64,000 nucleotides of DNA from JAWCLZ01 sp038850275 (GTDB lineage: Archaea > Halobacteriota > JAWCLZ01). The position numbers and the translations under genes are program-made. The stretch covers positions 61,997 through 125,996 of the forward strand of contig JAWCLZ010000002.1 in NCBI GenBank assembly GCA_038850275.1. The letters are read 5' to 3'. Below, in pieces: positions 8,375 to 16,569 of the stretch (positions within the stretch are counted from its first letter, which is position 1; each line of letters begins with the position of its first letter). The notes beneath the pieces were generated by a model. That model was not told where the DNA came from and ran no database searches. It was given only the letters and a program-made list of their open reading frames with translations.

Positions 8375-8450
8375 CTTCGAAACCTCTGTGCAAATATTCT
8401 ATTTTGGATTAGATAAACCTTATCTCTTTTAAGCAGCAATTCGATATTCT

Positions 8451-9545
8451 GTGGTTAGTTTAGAGGAGAAGATAAAGGCAATAGAGGAAGAGCTTAGATG
8501 CACACCTTATAACAAAGCCACTGAAGCGCACATAGGGCGCTTGAAAGCTAAATTAGCTAGACTGCGCGAGGAATTAGAATCACAAGCTGCTAGGAGAACA
8601 ATTTCGAGAGGGGCTGAGATAAAGCGCTGTGGTGATGCAAGAGTGGTTATAGTTGGCTTTCCATCTGTTGGGAAATCAACTTTGTTGAATAAAATTACTA
8701 ATGCAAAATCAGAGGTAGGCGAGTATGATTTTACCACTCTTAAAATAATTCCAGGTATAATGCTGCATAAGGGAGCGAGGATTCAAGTGCTGGATACACC
8801 TGGATTAATAGAGGGCGCGGCTTCAGGAAGAGGTAGAGGTAGAGAGGTGATCTCCATCATAAGGAATTCTGATTTAATACTTCTTTTAATAGATGTCTTC
8901 AATCCACAGCAGCTGGAAATAATTAAGAGAGAGTTATACACTGCTGGGATTAGGATCAATGAAAAACCTCCTGAAGTATTTATAAGGAAAAAGGCCTCGG
9001 ATGGTATAAAAATAAATTCTTTGGTGGAGCAAGAGTTGGATGAAAAAACTATAAAAAATGTGCTTAATGAGTATAGAATACATAGCGCTGAGGTAATCAT
9101 ACGCCAGAAAATAACTCTAGAGCAGCTCATAGATGCAATTCTAGGTAATAGGAAATACATTCCCGCGATTGTAGCAATAAACAAAATTGACCTAGCAAGC
9201 AGGGAATACCTAGAGGCCGTAAAACTACCTGAGGATGCAATCTTGATCTCTGCCGAGAGAGAAATCGGCTTAGAGAAACTTAAGGATGAGATCTACCGTG
9301 CTCTTGACTTCATAAGAGTCTATTTAAAGCCACCTGGCGAGAAAGTAGATATACAAGAGCCAATGATCCTCAAAAAAGGTGCTACGGTAGCAGAGGTCTG
9401 CGATCGCTTGCATGGAGAATTCAAGCAAAATTTCAGATATGCTCAAGTCTGGGGGGAATCTGTTAGATATAAAGGACAGAGAGTTGGGCTGAATCACGAG
9501 TTGAAGGATGGAGATATATTAACAATTTTCATCAAACAGCGCTGA
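8451..9545 (+). CDS. drg: DRG/Rbg-family GTPase
   Basis: 364-residue Obg-related GTPase of the developmentally regulated GTP-binding (DRG) type found in archaea and eukaryotes. An N-terminal helical region precedes the G domain: G1 GFPSVGKST (residues 69-77), G3 DTPGLIEGA, G4 NKID. A family-specific insert follows G3, and the last 75 or so residues form a TGS domain. DRGs act on ribosomes, probably rescuing stalled translation. It starts at GTG 8451 and is divergent from alba, with a 76-bp shared promoter region. Confidence 0.92.
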   Translation: MVSLEEKIKAIEEELRCTPYNKATEAHIGRLKAKLARLREELESQAARRTISRGAEIKRCGDARVVIVGFPSVGKSTLLNKITNAKSEVGEYDFTTLKIIPGIMLHKGARIQVLDTPGLIEGAASGRGRGREVISIIRNSDLILLLIDVFNPQQLEIIKRELYTAGIRINEKPPEVFIRKKASDGIKINSLVEQELDEKTIKNVLNEYRIHSAEVIIRQKITLEQLIDAILGNRKYIPAIVAINKIDLASREYLEAVKLPEDAILISAEREIGLEKLKDEIYRALDFIRVYLKPPGEKVDIQEPMILKKGATVAEVCDRLHGEFKQNFRYAQVWGESVRYKGQRVGLNHELKDGDILTIFIKQR

Positions 9546-9563
9546 GATAAAAAATCGAAGACC

Positions 9564-9573
9564 TTTATATAAA
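9564..9573 (+). promoter_or_regulatory. TATA box of mptA
   Basis: tttatataaa preceded by acc, about 45-54 bp before ATG 9618. It matches an archaeal TATA element and predicts a leader of about 20-25 nt. Confidence 0.5.
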
Positions 9574-9617
9574 ATCAAAAACCTTATGAGAATAGATAAG
9601 CTAATATAAAACAGAGC

Positions 9618-10565
9618 ATGCCCCTTCCAGATGTTCAAGCTACGAGGCCTGAGATATCCATAGATTTAACTAGGGTAGGTGTTACTGATGTTAAAAAAAT
9701 TGTAGAAGTAGCTAGGGATGGGAAGCGCCCAATCGTGCTTATGTCAACCTTCAGTATTTTTGTAGACTTGCCTTCAAATAGGAAGGGTGCAAATCTTTCT
9801 CGAAATTTTGAAGCAATCGACGAGGTTCTAGAGGAAGCACTTGCCTCCCCTGTTTACGAGATCGAAGAGCTGTGCAGCGAAGTCGCTAGGCGTCTTTTAT
9901 TGCGACATGAATATGCATCTCGCTCTGAGGTGAGGATGAAGAGCGAGTTGATGATTAAAAAGAAAACTCCAAAGACAGCTCTAGCTTGCCAAGAAGTAGT
10001 TGACATATATGCGCAGGCTGTGGCAACTAGAAAAAACGGCACGACTAAGGTTAAGAAAACCATAGGCGTGGAGAAACTTGGGATAACCGCTTGTCCATGC
10101 GCTCAGGAGATCTCTAGGAAAAAAGCTAGAGATAAACTCAGGCAGCTTGGAATGGATGAGAAAAATGTGGAAATTTTCTTAAGAGAAATTCCAATGGCAA
10201 CTCATAATCAGCGTGGTCGAGGTATAATCTTCATAGAAGTGGACGATGGATATGAAGTTCCAATTGAAAAGTTAATAGCAATTATTGAGCAATCCATGAG
10301 TTCGCAAACATTTGAGCTACTAAAGCGGAAGGATGAAGCTGAGATCGTTGAAACAGCTCATAAAAATCCAAGGTTTGTTGAGGATTGCGTTCGCTTAATG
10401 GCTCAAAAAATCGTTAAAACTTTTCCAAAGCTCCCTGATGATGCAGTGGTAACTATAAGGCAGATAAATGAAGAAAGCATACATCGCCATAACGCATTTG
10501 CTGAGCGCGTTGCCTCAATGGGGGAATTGAGAAAAGAATTAATTGCAGAAAGTAAGGCTTTTTGA
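9618..10565 (+). CDS. mptA: GTP cyclohydrolase MptA (FolE2/COG1469 family)
   Basis: 315-residue Fe(II)-dependent GTP cyclohydrolase that converts GTP to 7,8-dihydroneopterin 2',3'-cyclic phosphate, the first committed step of tetrahydromethanopterin synthesis in archaea. The N-terminal LPDVQATRPEI, the central LGITACPCAQEI with its Cys residues, and IPMATHNQRG with the His are family signatures. The length is normal. It supplies the C1 carrier used by the formylmethanofuran pathway, whose first enzyme (fwdDBAC) is also in this window. It stands alone behind its own promoter. Confidence 0.95.
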   Translation: MPLPDVQATRPEISIDLTRVGVTDVKKIVEVARDGKRPIVLMSTFSIFVDLPSNRKGANLSRNFEAIDEVLEEALASPVYEIEELCSEVARRLLLRHEYASRSEVRMKSELMIKKKTPKTALACQEVVDIYAQAVATRKNGTTKVKKTIGVEKLGITACPCAQEISRKKARDKLRQLGMDEKNVEIFLREIPMATHNQRGRGIIFIEVDDGYEVPIEKLIAIIEQSMSSQTFELLKRKDEAEIVETAHKNPRFVEDCVRLMAQKIVKTFPKLPDDAVVTIRQINEESIHRHNAFAERVASMGELRKELIAESKAF

Positions 10566-10591
10566 AATAAAATAAAAAATTAAATATAAAT

Positions 10592-11131
10592 TTATTTTTT
10601 AAGTGATTCCAGCGCTATTTGAACCATTTGCTTATACTGCTCAAGCTCACAGTTATAATGCTGCTTTGCCTTCAAAGCTTCTTCGCTATTTGAATTAAAT
10701 ATGCGCTCTAGTGTTTGTTTAGCAGTATCAAAAACCCAGATGTCCCGCGCAGATTCCTCTACAGCTTGAATTACCTCTGGTCTTATAGTTATAACCTCGC
10801 CATTCTCCGTCTTATAAAAAGCTGGTTTACCCACGACTGCTATGAAGCAAGGTGGATTCAACTTTGCAAGTGCTTGTGCAGCCTCAGGCTGATATTGCCC
10901 TGCGTGGATTGTGAAAGCACCAGTTGGATCAGCTATTCTAGCACGCCATGAATCGCTGCTTATGTTTTCCTTCTCAAGCAAGGTGCCAATTATGAATAAT
11001 CGATTGCATTTCGCACCAGTGGGAGTTAGCAGATATATAGGTGAATATTGATCCTCGCTTTCCTTGAAGATTAAATTTGAATCACTAAATTCCCTCGCGA
11101 AAACTCGCCTTGCGATTTCTCTCCTCTGCAT
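10592..11131 (-). CDS. RPA-associated OB-fold protein (COG3390)
   Basis: 179-residue protein that in euryarchaea is encoded next to RPA and is thought to assist single-strand DNA binding. It starts MQRREIARRVFAREF, continues with an OB-fold region containing IGTLLEKE, and shows DPTGAFTIHAGQYQPEAA. It begins 3 bp after the RPA stop, so the two genes form an operon. The assignment rests on family resemblance and the fixed gene order. No zinc motif is seen in this subunit. Confidence 0.85.
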   Translation of the reverse strand: MQRREIARRVFAREFSDSNLIFKESEDQYSPIYLLTPTGAKCNRLFIIGTLLEKENISSDSWRARIADPTGAFTIHAGQYQPEAAQALAKLNPPCFIAVVGKPAFYKTENGEVITIRPEVIQAVEESARDIWVFDTAKQTLERIFNSNSEEALKAKQHYNCELEQYKQMVQIALESLKK

Positions 11132-11134
11132 TTC

Positions 11135-12073
11135 CTATCCCTCCATAGCGGCGATTAATTCATCCACGCCGTCCTCGTAGAAGTTTTCAAGTCGATATAC
11201 TTCCTCTGCAAGTATATATCTCCCAACCCTAGGCCCTCTTACTCGGAAATAGCGTCCCACTATTTCCCCTTTGATTTCATCTAATACAGCATTCGCATCC
11301 AATGCAGCTAGAGCCATTTCCTTTGCGCTCTCCAACGTGGTTCCAGTGATTTGCTCCACCATTGCTCTATTTAGAATTATATCTTGTGTCTCTCTACCAG
11401 TATCAATTACTGCTTTCACACGCAAGTCGTATTCCCCAGTAATTGACCCATGTTCAGCACAGATACCTCGAGTAAGAACGCGCTTGCAACTTGGACAGCG
11501 CTTGATCAATCCACTTCCAGTTTGAATATCGATGAGCGCTCCCTCAAGCTCAACGATTGGATTGCTCACCTCAATCTCTTCAGCTATCTCCTTAACTTTA
11601 GTTTTTCTATTGAATTTAACACTAAACCTTCCCTGCCATTCATCGCTCACAGCTCTTTTAATGTGATAGCACTTCCCCTCCTCAAGAGGTGGTAGATTTG
11701 ATTTAACCCAGTTGATGAATTTTATAACCCCTGTTTCATCGCCAAGCAAGCCCACTTGTTTTATCGCAGGATTCTCAGGCATCCAAAGCTGTATAACTCT
11801 AACTTTCAAATCTACCCAGCTACCAGCTGCTTGAATCTGCTCAATCTTAGTTATACTTTCAGCTGGACTGTAAAATTGCTCCTTGGATAACTTAGAACTG
11901 CGGAGCATTTGAGCTATTATGCTCTTCTTAGCCTCCTCCAGCGGCACTTTGAATTCATCGGTTAAGATCCTAAGCTTATCCTCTATATCCTTTTCATTGC
12001 ATTCAACTCCAAGTTCAGTGAAGCGATGACATAGCTCTTCAGTGATCTTCTTAGTTTCATTCATCTCCATCAC
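11135..12073 (-). CDS. rpa: Replication factor A (RPA), zinc-finger type
   Basis: 312-residue single-stranded DNA-binding protein. An N-terminal helical region of about 70 residues is followed by OB-fold A (VRVIQLWMP...GLLGDETGVIKFINW), then a C-terminal domain with a zinc finger of C-x2-C (CPSC) and C-x2-H (CAEH), matching euryarchaeal RPA. It coats single-stranded DNA in replication and repair. The start is MMEMNETKK or the third Met, MNETKK. It is co-transcribed with the RPA-associated gene. A second OB-fold protein of RPA type lies at 13719-14825. Confidence 0.92.
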   Translation of the reverse strand: MMEMNETKKITEELCHRFTELGVECNEKDIEDKLRILTDEFKVPLEEAKKSIIAQMLRSSKLSKEQFYSPAESITKIEQIQAAGSWVDLKVRVIQLWMPENPAIKQVGLLGDETGVIKFINWVKSNLPPLEEGKCYHIKRAVSDEWQGRFSVKFNRKTKVKEIAEEIEVSNPIVELEGALIDIQTGSGLIKRCPSCKRVLTRGICAEHGSITGEYDLRVKAVIDTGRETQDIILNRAMVEQITGTTLESAKEMALAALDANAVLDEIKGEIVGRYFRVRGPRVGRYILAEEVYRLENFYEDGVDELIAAMEG

Positions 12074-12180
12074 CTTTTTTGCATTTTTTTGAACACAAAT
12101 TTTAAACTAGCTTGTGGGGTAATAAAGGTATGGATAGCGTAGTGAAAATAATATTCTTGTGCTAGGTTTGCTATTAATTA

Positions 12181-12260
12181 ATATTCCTAATGAGAAATAT
12201 TCCTAATGAGAAAACCTAATGAGTGCTATCTAGAACTCAAGATTCTCAACTCAAGTTCCT
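12181..12260. repeat. Short direct repeats before acdA 3' end
   Basis: atattcctaatgagaaa occurs at 12181-12197 and 12197-12213, with a shorter third copy (cctaatgag) at 12215-12223. A second near-repeat, aactcaagattctc/aactcaagttcctc, follows and runs into the end of the acyl-CoA synthetase gene. The rest of the 172-bp spacer (12074-12245) shows nothing else. Confidence 0.7.
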
Positions 12261-13655
12261 CAACTTCCCAGCGTATTTAGCCCACTTATATAGAGCTGCT
12301 AGAGCAGCAACTGCCTTTTCAGGTGCGTAGAGATAGCATGGTATTCCCCTATCCTCGAGATATCTAGCAGCTTCTTCCACTTCTATATCTCCTGAAAGCG
12401 AGGCCACAATTGGCTTCAAAAGGCCTTCTTTTCTGCTTTCCTCCACTGCTTCAGCAATAACCCTAGCAAATACCCTAGGAGGGGTTATAACTGTATGCCA
12501 ATATCCAAATATTATAGCATGCACTCTAGGATCTCTAATTGCAATCTTTGCGGTTTCTGCTTGGACTTCTGGTGTTGAAGAGCCTGTTACATCCACTGGA
12601 TTTTTAGTGGAGCCAAATGGAGGTATATATTTGCGAAGTGCTTGCTCTAAATCAATGGGTATCTCCATCGCTTTTAATCCATAGTCATATAATGCATCTG
12701 CAATTATAACCCCTAGGCCACCTGCGCTAGTATGGATCAAGATATTCTCACCCTCAGGTGGAGGGAGCATATAAAGTGCTCTTGCCCAGTCGAGGAATTC
12801 ATCTAGAGTTCGAGCTCTTATAACTCCACTTTGCTTGAATGCTGCTTCAAATATCTCATCTGCACCAGCTAATGCTGCAGTATGCGATGCTGCTGCTCTC
12901 CTTCCTAAAGGTGTTCGCCCTGCTTTAAAAGCTATGACTGGTTTGTTCTTTGAAACTTTCCTTGCAGCTTTAACAAATGCAAGTCCATCTTTAACATCCT
13001 CCATGTGAATAGCGATCACCTTTGTATTTGGGTCTTGAGCGAAGAACTCTAGAAGATCGTCTTCATCGATATCAACTTTATTTCCCAAGCCAACGATGGC
13101 TGAAACCCCTATCCCTCTAGATCGAGTGAAGCCAATTGCAGCCATTCCAACTCCACCGCTTTGACATATAAGGGCAATTCCACCTCTCTTTGTATAGGGC
13201 GTGCAAAAAGTTGCACATAAATCATTATAGGTGTAGTAATACCCAAAGATATTTGGGCCGAGGATTCTCACCCTAGCTTTTTTAGCGGTTTCAATTAACT
13301 GTTGCTGCAATTCCACGTTGCCAATCTCGGAGTAGCCAGAGGTAATTATAACAGCAGTTGGCACTTCTTTTCTACCCAGCTCAATAATTACCTCATTGAC
13401 CAAGCGAGCTGGCACTGCAATTATCGCTGTGTCAATGCTCTCAGGAATCTCTCCTACATTTCCATAGTACTTATATCCAAAAAGCTCTTCACCTGCTCTC
13501 GCTGGATTCACAGGGTATATTCTTCCCTTAAACCCGCCATCGATGATATTCTTCACAATTGAATAACCAACTTTACCAGGCTCACTACTGGCACCAATTA
13601 TAGCAATTGATCTAGCATTGAACATGCGATTTAAAATATCTATAGCGTTGTTCAT
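12246..13655 (-). CDS. acdA: ADP-forming acyl-CoA synthetase, alpha subunit
   Basis: 469-residue alpha subunit of the NDP-forming acetyl-CoA/acyl-CoA synthetase family, which interconverts acyl-CoA + ADP + Pi with acid + CoA + ATP. The CoA-binding Rossmann domain opens with SIAIIGASSEPGKVG. Succinyl-CoA-ligase-like domains follow, with H258 in AAASHTAALAG, the phospho-histidine position of this family. The ATP-grasp beta subunit is not adjacent, so it must be encoded elsewhere, unlike the fused forms. It could make ATP from acetyl-CoA or other acyl-CoAs; the substrate is not evident. Confidence 0.9.
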   Translation of the reverse strand: MNNAIDILNRMFNARSIAIIGASSEPGKVGYSIVKNIIDGGFKGRIYPVNPARAGEELFGYKYYGNVGEIPESIDTAIIAVPARLVNEVIIELGRKEVPTAVIITSGYSEIGNVELQQQLIETAKKARVRILGPNIFGYYYTYNDLCATFCTPYTKRGGIALICQSGGVGMAAIGFTRSRGIGVSAIVGLGNKVDIDEDDLLEFFAQDPNTKVIAIHMEDVKDGLAFVKAARKVSKNKPVIAFKAGRTPLGRRAAASHTAALAGADEIFEAAFKQSGVIRARTLDEFLDWARALYMLPPPEGENILIHTSAGGLGVIIADALYDYGLKAMEIPIDLEQALRKYIPPFGSTKNPVDVTGSSTPEVQAETAKIAIRDPRVHAIIFGYWHTVITPPRVFARVIAEAVEESRKEGLLKPIVASLSGDIEVEEAARYLEDRGIPCYLYAPEKAVAALAALYKWAKYAGKLRNLS

Positions 13656-13718
13656 AAGTTAAACTAATTTTACTTCATATTCTTATCCATTTTTGATTTA
13701 ATTTATATTTTTTATTTT

Positions 13719-14825
13719 TTAATTTGCACTCAAGATCTTGCTTCTCTTTCCAGCGTTGAGTTCAATTTCTCCATTGAAGCCTGCTTTGGCATAGCAATCT
13801 AGAATTTTAACCTTGCATCCAACTTTAGGCTTAAGCTTGAGAAATTCATCTATCTTATCCATCCAGAGCGCGACTCTAATTGCCTCCCCACTTTTATCTT
13901 TTATTTTAATATTCAAAACCCTTCCCTTGCTACCATCCCTTCGGGTGAATTCTCTAGGGAGTTCTATGTTAACGATTTCCCCTTCAATGTTATAGCTTTT
14001 ATTAGCCTCTATCTCGCTAAGAAGAGTTATATTCTCACTATAATTAACATCAGTAGAAACCTTATGAATCTCCCCCCCTCTTCCAAGGTATAGCTCTATT
14101 CTACCATATTTCTCCTTAGAATAGACATTCTTGATTTCAATAACATCCCCGATCTTTAAATTCTCTACCTCAGTAGCTACATCGTTCCAGAGAGTGAGAT
14201 ATGCTTTACCTGTTTCATCTCCTAGTGTTAAACTTGCTAATTTGCCTTCTTTTCCATCTCGCCTTTGAAATGTCTTAACAGGTGTAATTTCCAAGATCTT
14301 AGCGGTTAAATTAACCCCGAGCATCCCTGGTTTTATCTGAGCTATCTTCAGCTTTTCTACTTCTTGCTGCAGCTTGATGATCTCGAGCGATCCATTTCTA
14401 CCAACGCTCACCTCTATCCCTAGAGTGCCTTTTTTAACATATCCATTAACTCTTATTCGACTCCCAACTTTAAGCTCGCCTGTTTTAACGAGATCTGCAT
14501 ATTCATCCCAGAGGGCAACTTTTATGGAGCCAGTTTCATCTTGGACTATGATATTAACAACTCTGCCAATGCTACCATTCTCGCGATTAAATTCCCTGCC
14601 CTCGAATATGTTCTTCACATATCCAGATAAGGTAATTCTCTTTTTCTCCTCGGTGATCTCAGCTATCTTCACAGTATTATCGTATCCTAAATCGTGTGCA
14701 ACTAACAGCGCTGCTGTGATTTCATCGCATAGCCCACCCAATAATTCAATTTTCTCTGCAACGCGCTTGTTAAATTCCTCCAGAGAAATTCCCTCAAGTT
14801 TTTCATAGATCTCAAGCAAGTTCAT
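13719..14825 (-). CDS. RPA-like protein with tandem OB folds
   Basis: 368 residues containing three OB folds of the RPA70 type: residues ~55-150 (RITLSGYVKNIFEGREF...DETGSIKVALWDEY), ~165-265 (LTAKILEITPVKTFQRRDGKEGKLASL) and ~270-368 (NIEGEIVNIELPREFTRRDGSKGRV). The repeated R-x-DG-K-G-K/R core and the LWD/LWN/LWM strands show internal duplication. It is likely a single-strand DNA-binding protein working alongside the zinc-finger RPA at 11135. It lacks a zinc finger and is divergently transcribed from the sugar nucleotidyltransferase. Confidence 0.88.
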   Translation of the reverse strand: MNLLEIYEKLEGISLEEFNKRVAEKIELLGGLCDEITAALLVAHDLGYDNTVKIAEITEEKKRITLSGYVKNIFEGREFNRENGSIGRVVNIIVQDETGSIKVALWDEYADLVKTGELKVGSRIRVNGYVKKGTLGIEVSVGRNGSLEIIKLQQEVEKLKIAQIKPGMLGVNLTAKILEITPVKTFQRRDGKEGKLASLTLGDETGKAYLTLWNDVATEVENLKIGDVIEIKNVYSKEKYGRIELYLGRGGEIHKVSTDVNYSENITLLSEIEANKSYNIEGEIVNIELPREFTRRDGSKGRVLNIKIKDKSGEAIRVALWMDKIDEFLKLKPKVGCKVKILDCYAKAGFNGEIELNAGKRSKILSAN

Positions 14826-14863
14826 TAGGAGGCTAAATGTTCTTCTGGATAATTAAGTTTATC

Positions 14864-14889
14864 CTCGAAAAATATTCTCGAAAAATATT
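14864..14889. repeat. 13-bp perfect tandem duplication
   Basis: ctcgaaaaatatt is present twice head to tail at 14864-14876 and 14877-14889. It sits in the 103-bp divergent spacer between the OB-fold gene and the nucleotidyltransferase, where both promoters must lie. Confidence 0.85.
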
Positions 14890-14928
14890 TATCTTCCTTT
14901 CATTAAACCCAGAAATGGGGAAAATCAT

Positions 14929-16200
14929 TTGGTAGATTTTTCACCTGAAAATTTAAGGGTTATATTCCCAGTTGGAGGAGAGGCAAAGCGATTGCGCCCT
15001 CTTACCTCTGAGGTTTCCAAGGCTTGCGTTAGACTTGTGAATAGACCTTTAATTGAGATCTCCATGGCTAGTTTAGCTAAACAAGGGGTTCGCAACTTCA
15101 TCTTCGGTGTAAAGGGCTATGTGAATTATAAAAGCCTACATGATTATTTTAAAGAAGGAATTGGCTTTTCAACGCAATATAAGATTGAGCCAAGGGTTCA
15201 CATCAAATATGCACCGAATGAAGATGACGTTGGAAGCGCTGATTGCGTGCGGAGATGCATTGAATATTACGATATACAAGAGCCTGTATTTGGGGTTCAA
15301 GGTGATAATATATTTGATATAGACCTTCAAGATTTAATTAACTACCACTGTGAGAAACAGGCTTTAATGACCATCGGGCTTACCAATGTAGAACAAGTTG
15401 AGGACTATGGAATTGCTGATTTGGATAAAAATCTTAGGATTAAAAAATTCGTGGAGAAGCCTAAGAAGGAAGAGGCTCCGAGTACTCTCGCTAATACTGG
15501 GATATATCTCCTTAGCCCTCAAATTAGAGAAGTCTTTAAGGAAAAGCCCGTTAAAGATATGATCTTTAAGCAAAAGCGCCTTGACTTTGGCATGGACTTC
15601 ATTCCATATTTAATTGAAACCCAGAGAGAGGTATATGGGTATATCTTGAGGGGCACTTGGTATGATGTAGGTACACCTAAGCGCTATCTCGATGCAATGA
15701 TTCAAATTTTACACGGGCACTTAAAGTGCTTGAGTGATTTTGGAGGTAGAATCTCTGAGGATGAAGATATCTGGATTGAATGCTTGAGTTTAGAGTCAGA
15801 GAAAAGGAAAAATGAAATAATTGAGAAAATTCGCAGGGAGAAAATAAAAATCGAGGGCCCGGTTTTAATAGGGAGGCATTGTCAAATAGGGGATGGGGTT
15901 ACAATTAAGAGTTCCTGCATCGATAACTTCACCATAATTGGTGATGGCTGCTATATAGAAAAAGCTGCTATTTTAGATCGAGCTAGAATTGGTGAATATG
16001 CTGAGATTCAAGAGAGCATCATAGGGAGGCATTCAATAGTGAAATCCTCAAAGGCGAAGCCTACTAAAATCAAAGCAATAAGCGTGTTGGGCGATGATGT
16101 TATCGTGGAGGAAGGCTGTGAGATCATTGCCTCTAAGATATATCCACATTTATGCGTTATTAGCGGTAAGAAACTGCTCTATGAAGACGTGGTTTCTTAG
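14929..16200 (+). CDS. Sugar-1-phosphate nucleotidyltransferase with hexapeptide domain
   Basis: 423 residues. The N-terminal nucleotidyltransferase domain has a slightly altered signature, VGGEAKRLRPLTSEVSKACV (normally GGxGTRLRPLT), and keeps VQGDNIFD and the VEKPK and GTWYDVGTPKRY motifs. The C-terminal third has left-handed beta-helix repeats (GPVLIGRHCQIGDGVTI). This resembles archaeal GlmU-like or mannose/glucose-1-phosphate nucleotidyltransferases that make NDP-sugars for glycan assembly. The exact sugar is unclear. It starts at TTG 14929 after a GGGGA site; the nearby ATG at 14914 stops after six codons. Confidence 0.85.
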   Translation: MVDFSPENLRVIFPVGGEAKRLRPLTSEVSKACVRLVNRPLIEISMASLAKQGVRNFIFGVKGYVNYKSLHDYFKEGIGFSTQYKIEPRVHIKYAPNEDDVGSADCVRRCIEYYDIQEPVFGVQGDNIFDIDLQDLINYHCEKQALMTIGLTNVEQVEDYGIADLDKNLRIKKFVEKPKKEEAPSTLANTGIYLLSPQIREVFKEKPVKDMIFKQKRLDFGMDFIPYLIETQREVYGYILRGTWYDVGTPKRYLDAMIQILHGHLKCLSDFGGRISEDEDIWIECLSLESEKRKNEIIEKIRREKIKIEGPVLIGRHCQIGDGVTIKSSCIDNFTIIGDGCYIEKAAILDRARIGEYAEIQESIIGRHSIVKSSKAKPTKIKAISVLGDDVIVEEGCEIIASKIYPHLCVISGKKLLYEDVVS

Positions 16201-16457
16201 TTTTTCCTTTTCTTCCCATTTCTCTTTCTTTGTCTATCTAAGAATTTTAGGAATTCAGCTGTGGCATCGCAGCATTTCTGAATTTGTTCAATAGTGAAGC
16301 CCTCATGCTTGTTGCAGAAAATAGGAGTATCTTCTTTTTCACCCTCTATAAGCCCTGCCCATATTTCTTTAGAAACATCTGAATCGCATTCAGCGAGACA
16401 TTCAAATCTCACATTACCAACTCTAATGATCTTATACTTCCCTTTTTTAAGTTCCAA
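16197..16457 (-). CDS. Small Cys-rich protein of unknown function
   Basis: 86 residues from TTG 16457, with C20, C24, C48, H51, C62 and C63 (FECLAEC, FCNKH, KCCDA). This arrangement could bind a metal ion or cluster. The C-terminus is very basic. The frame stays open upstream to a TAG near 16508 and reads WIEDKIVRKLKIEV, which looks coding, so the real start could be a non-standard codon (ATT) further upstream. The stop overlaps the end of the convergent nucleotidyltransferase by 4 bp. I do not recognise a family. Confidence 0.6.
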   Translation of the reverse strand: MELKKGKYKIIRVGNVRFECLAECDSDVSKEIWAGLIEGEKEDTPIFCNKHEGFTIEQIQKCCDATAEFLKFLDRQRKRNGKKRKN

Positions 16458-16569
16458 TACCTCGATCTTCAGTTTTCGAACAATTTTATCCTCAATCCAT
16501 TCCTATGTTACTATTAATATTTAAATTAACCCCAAAAATTATAAATTATTTTTTAATATTAATTTAATA

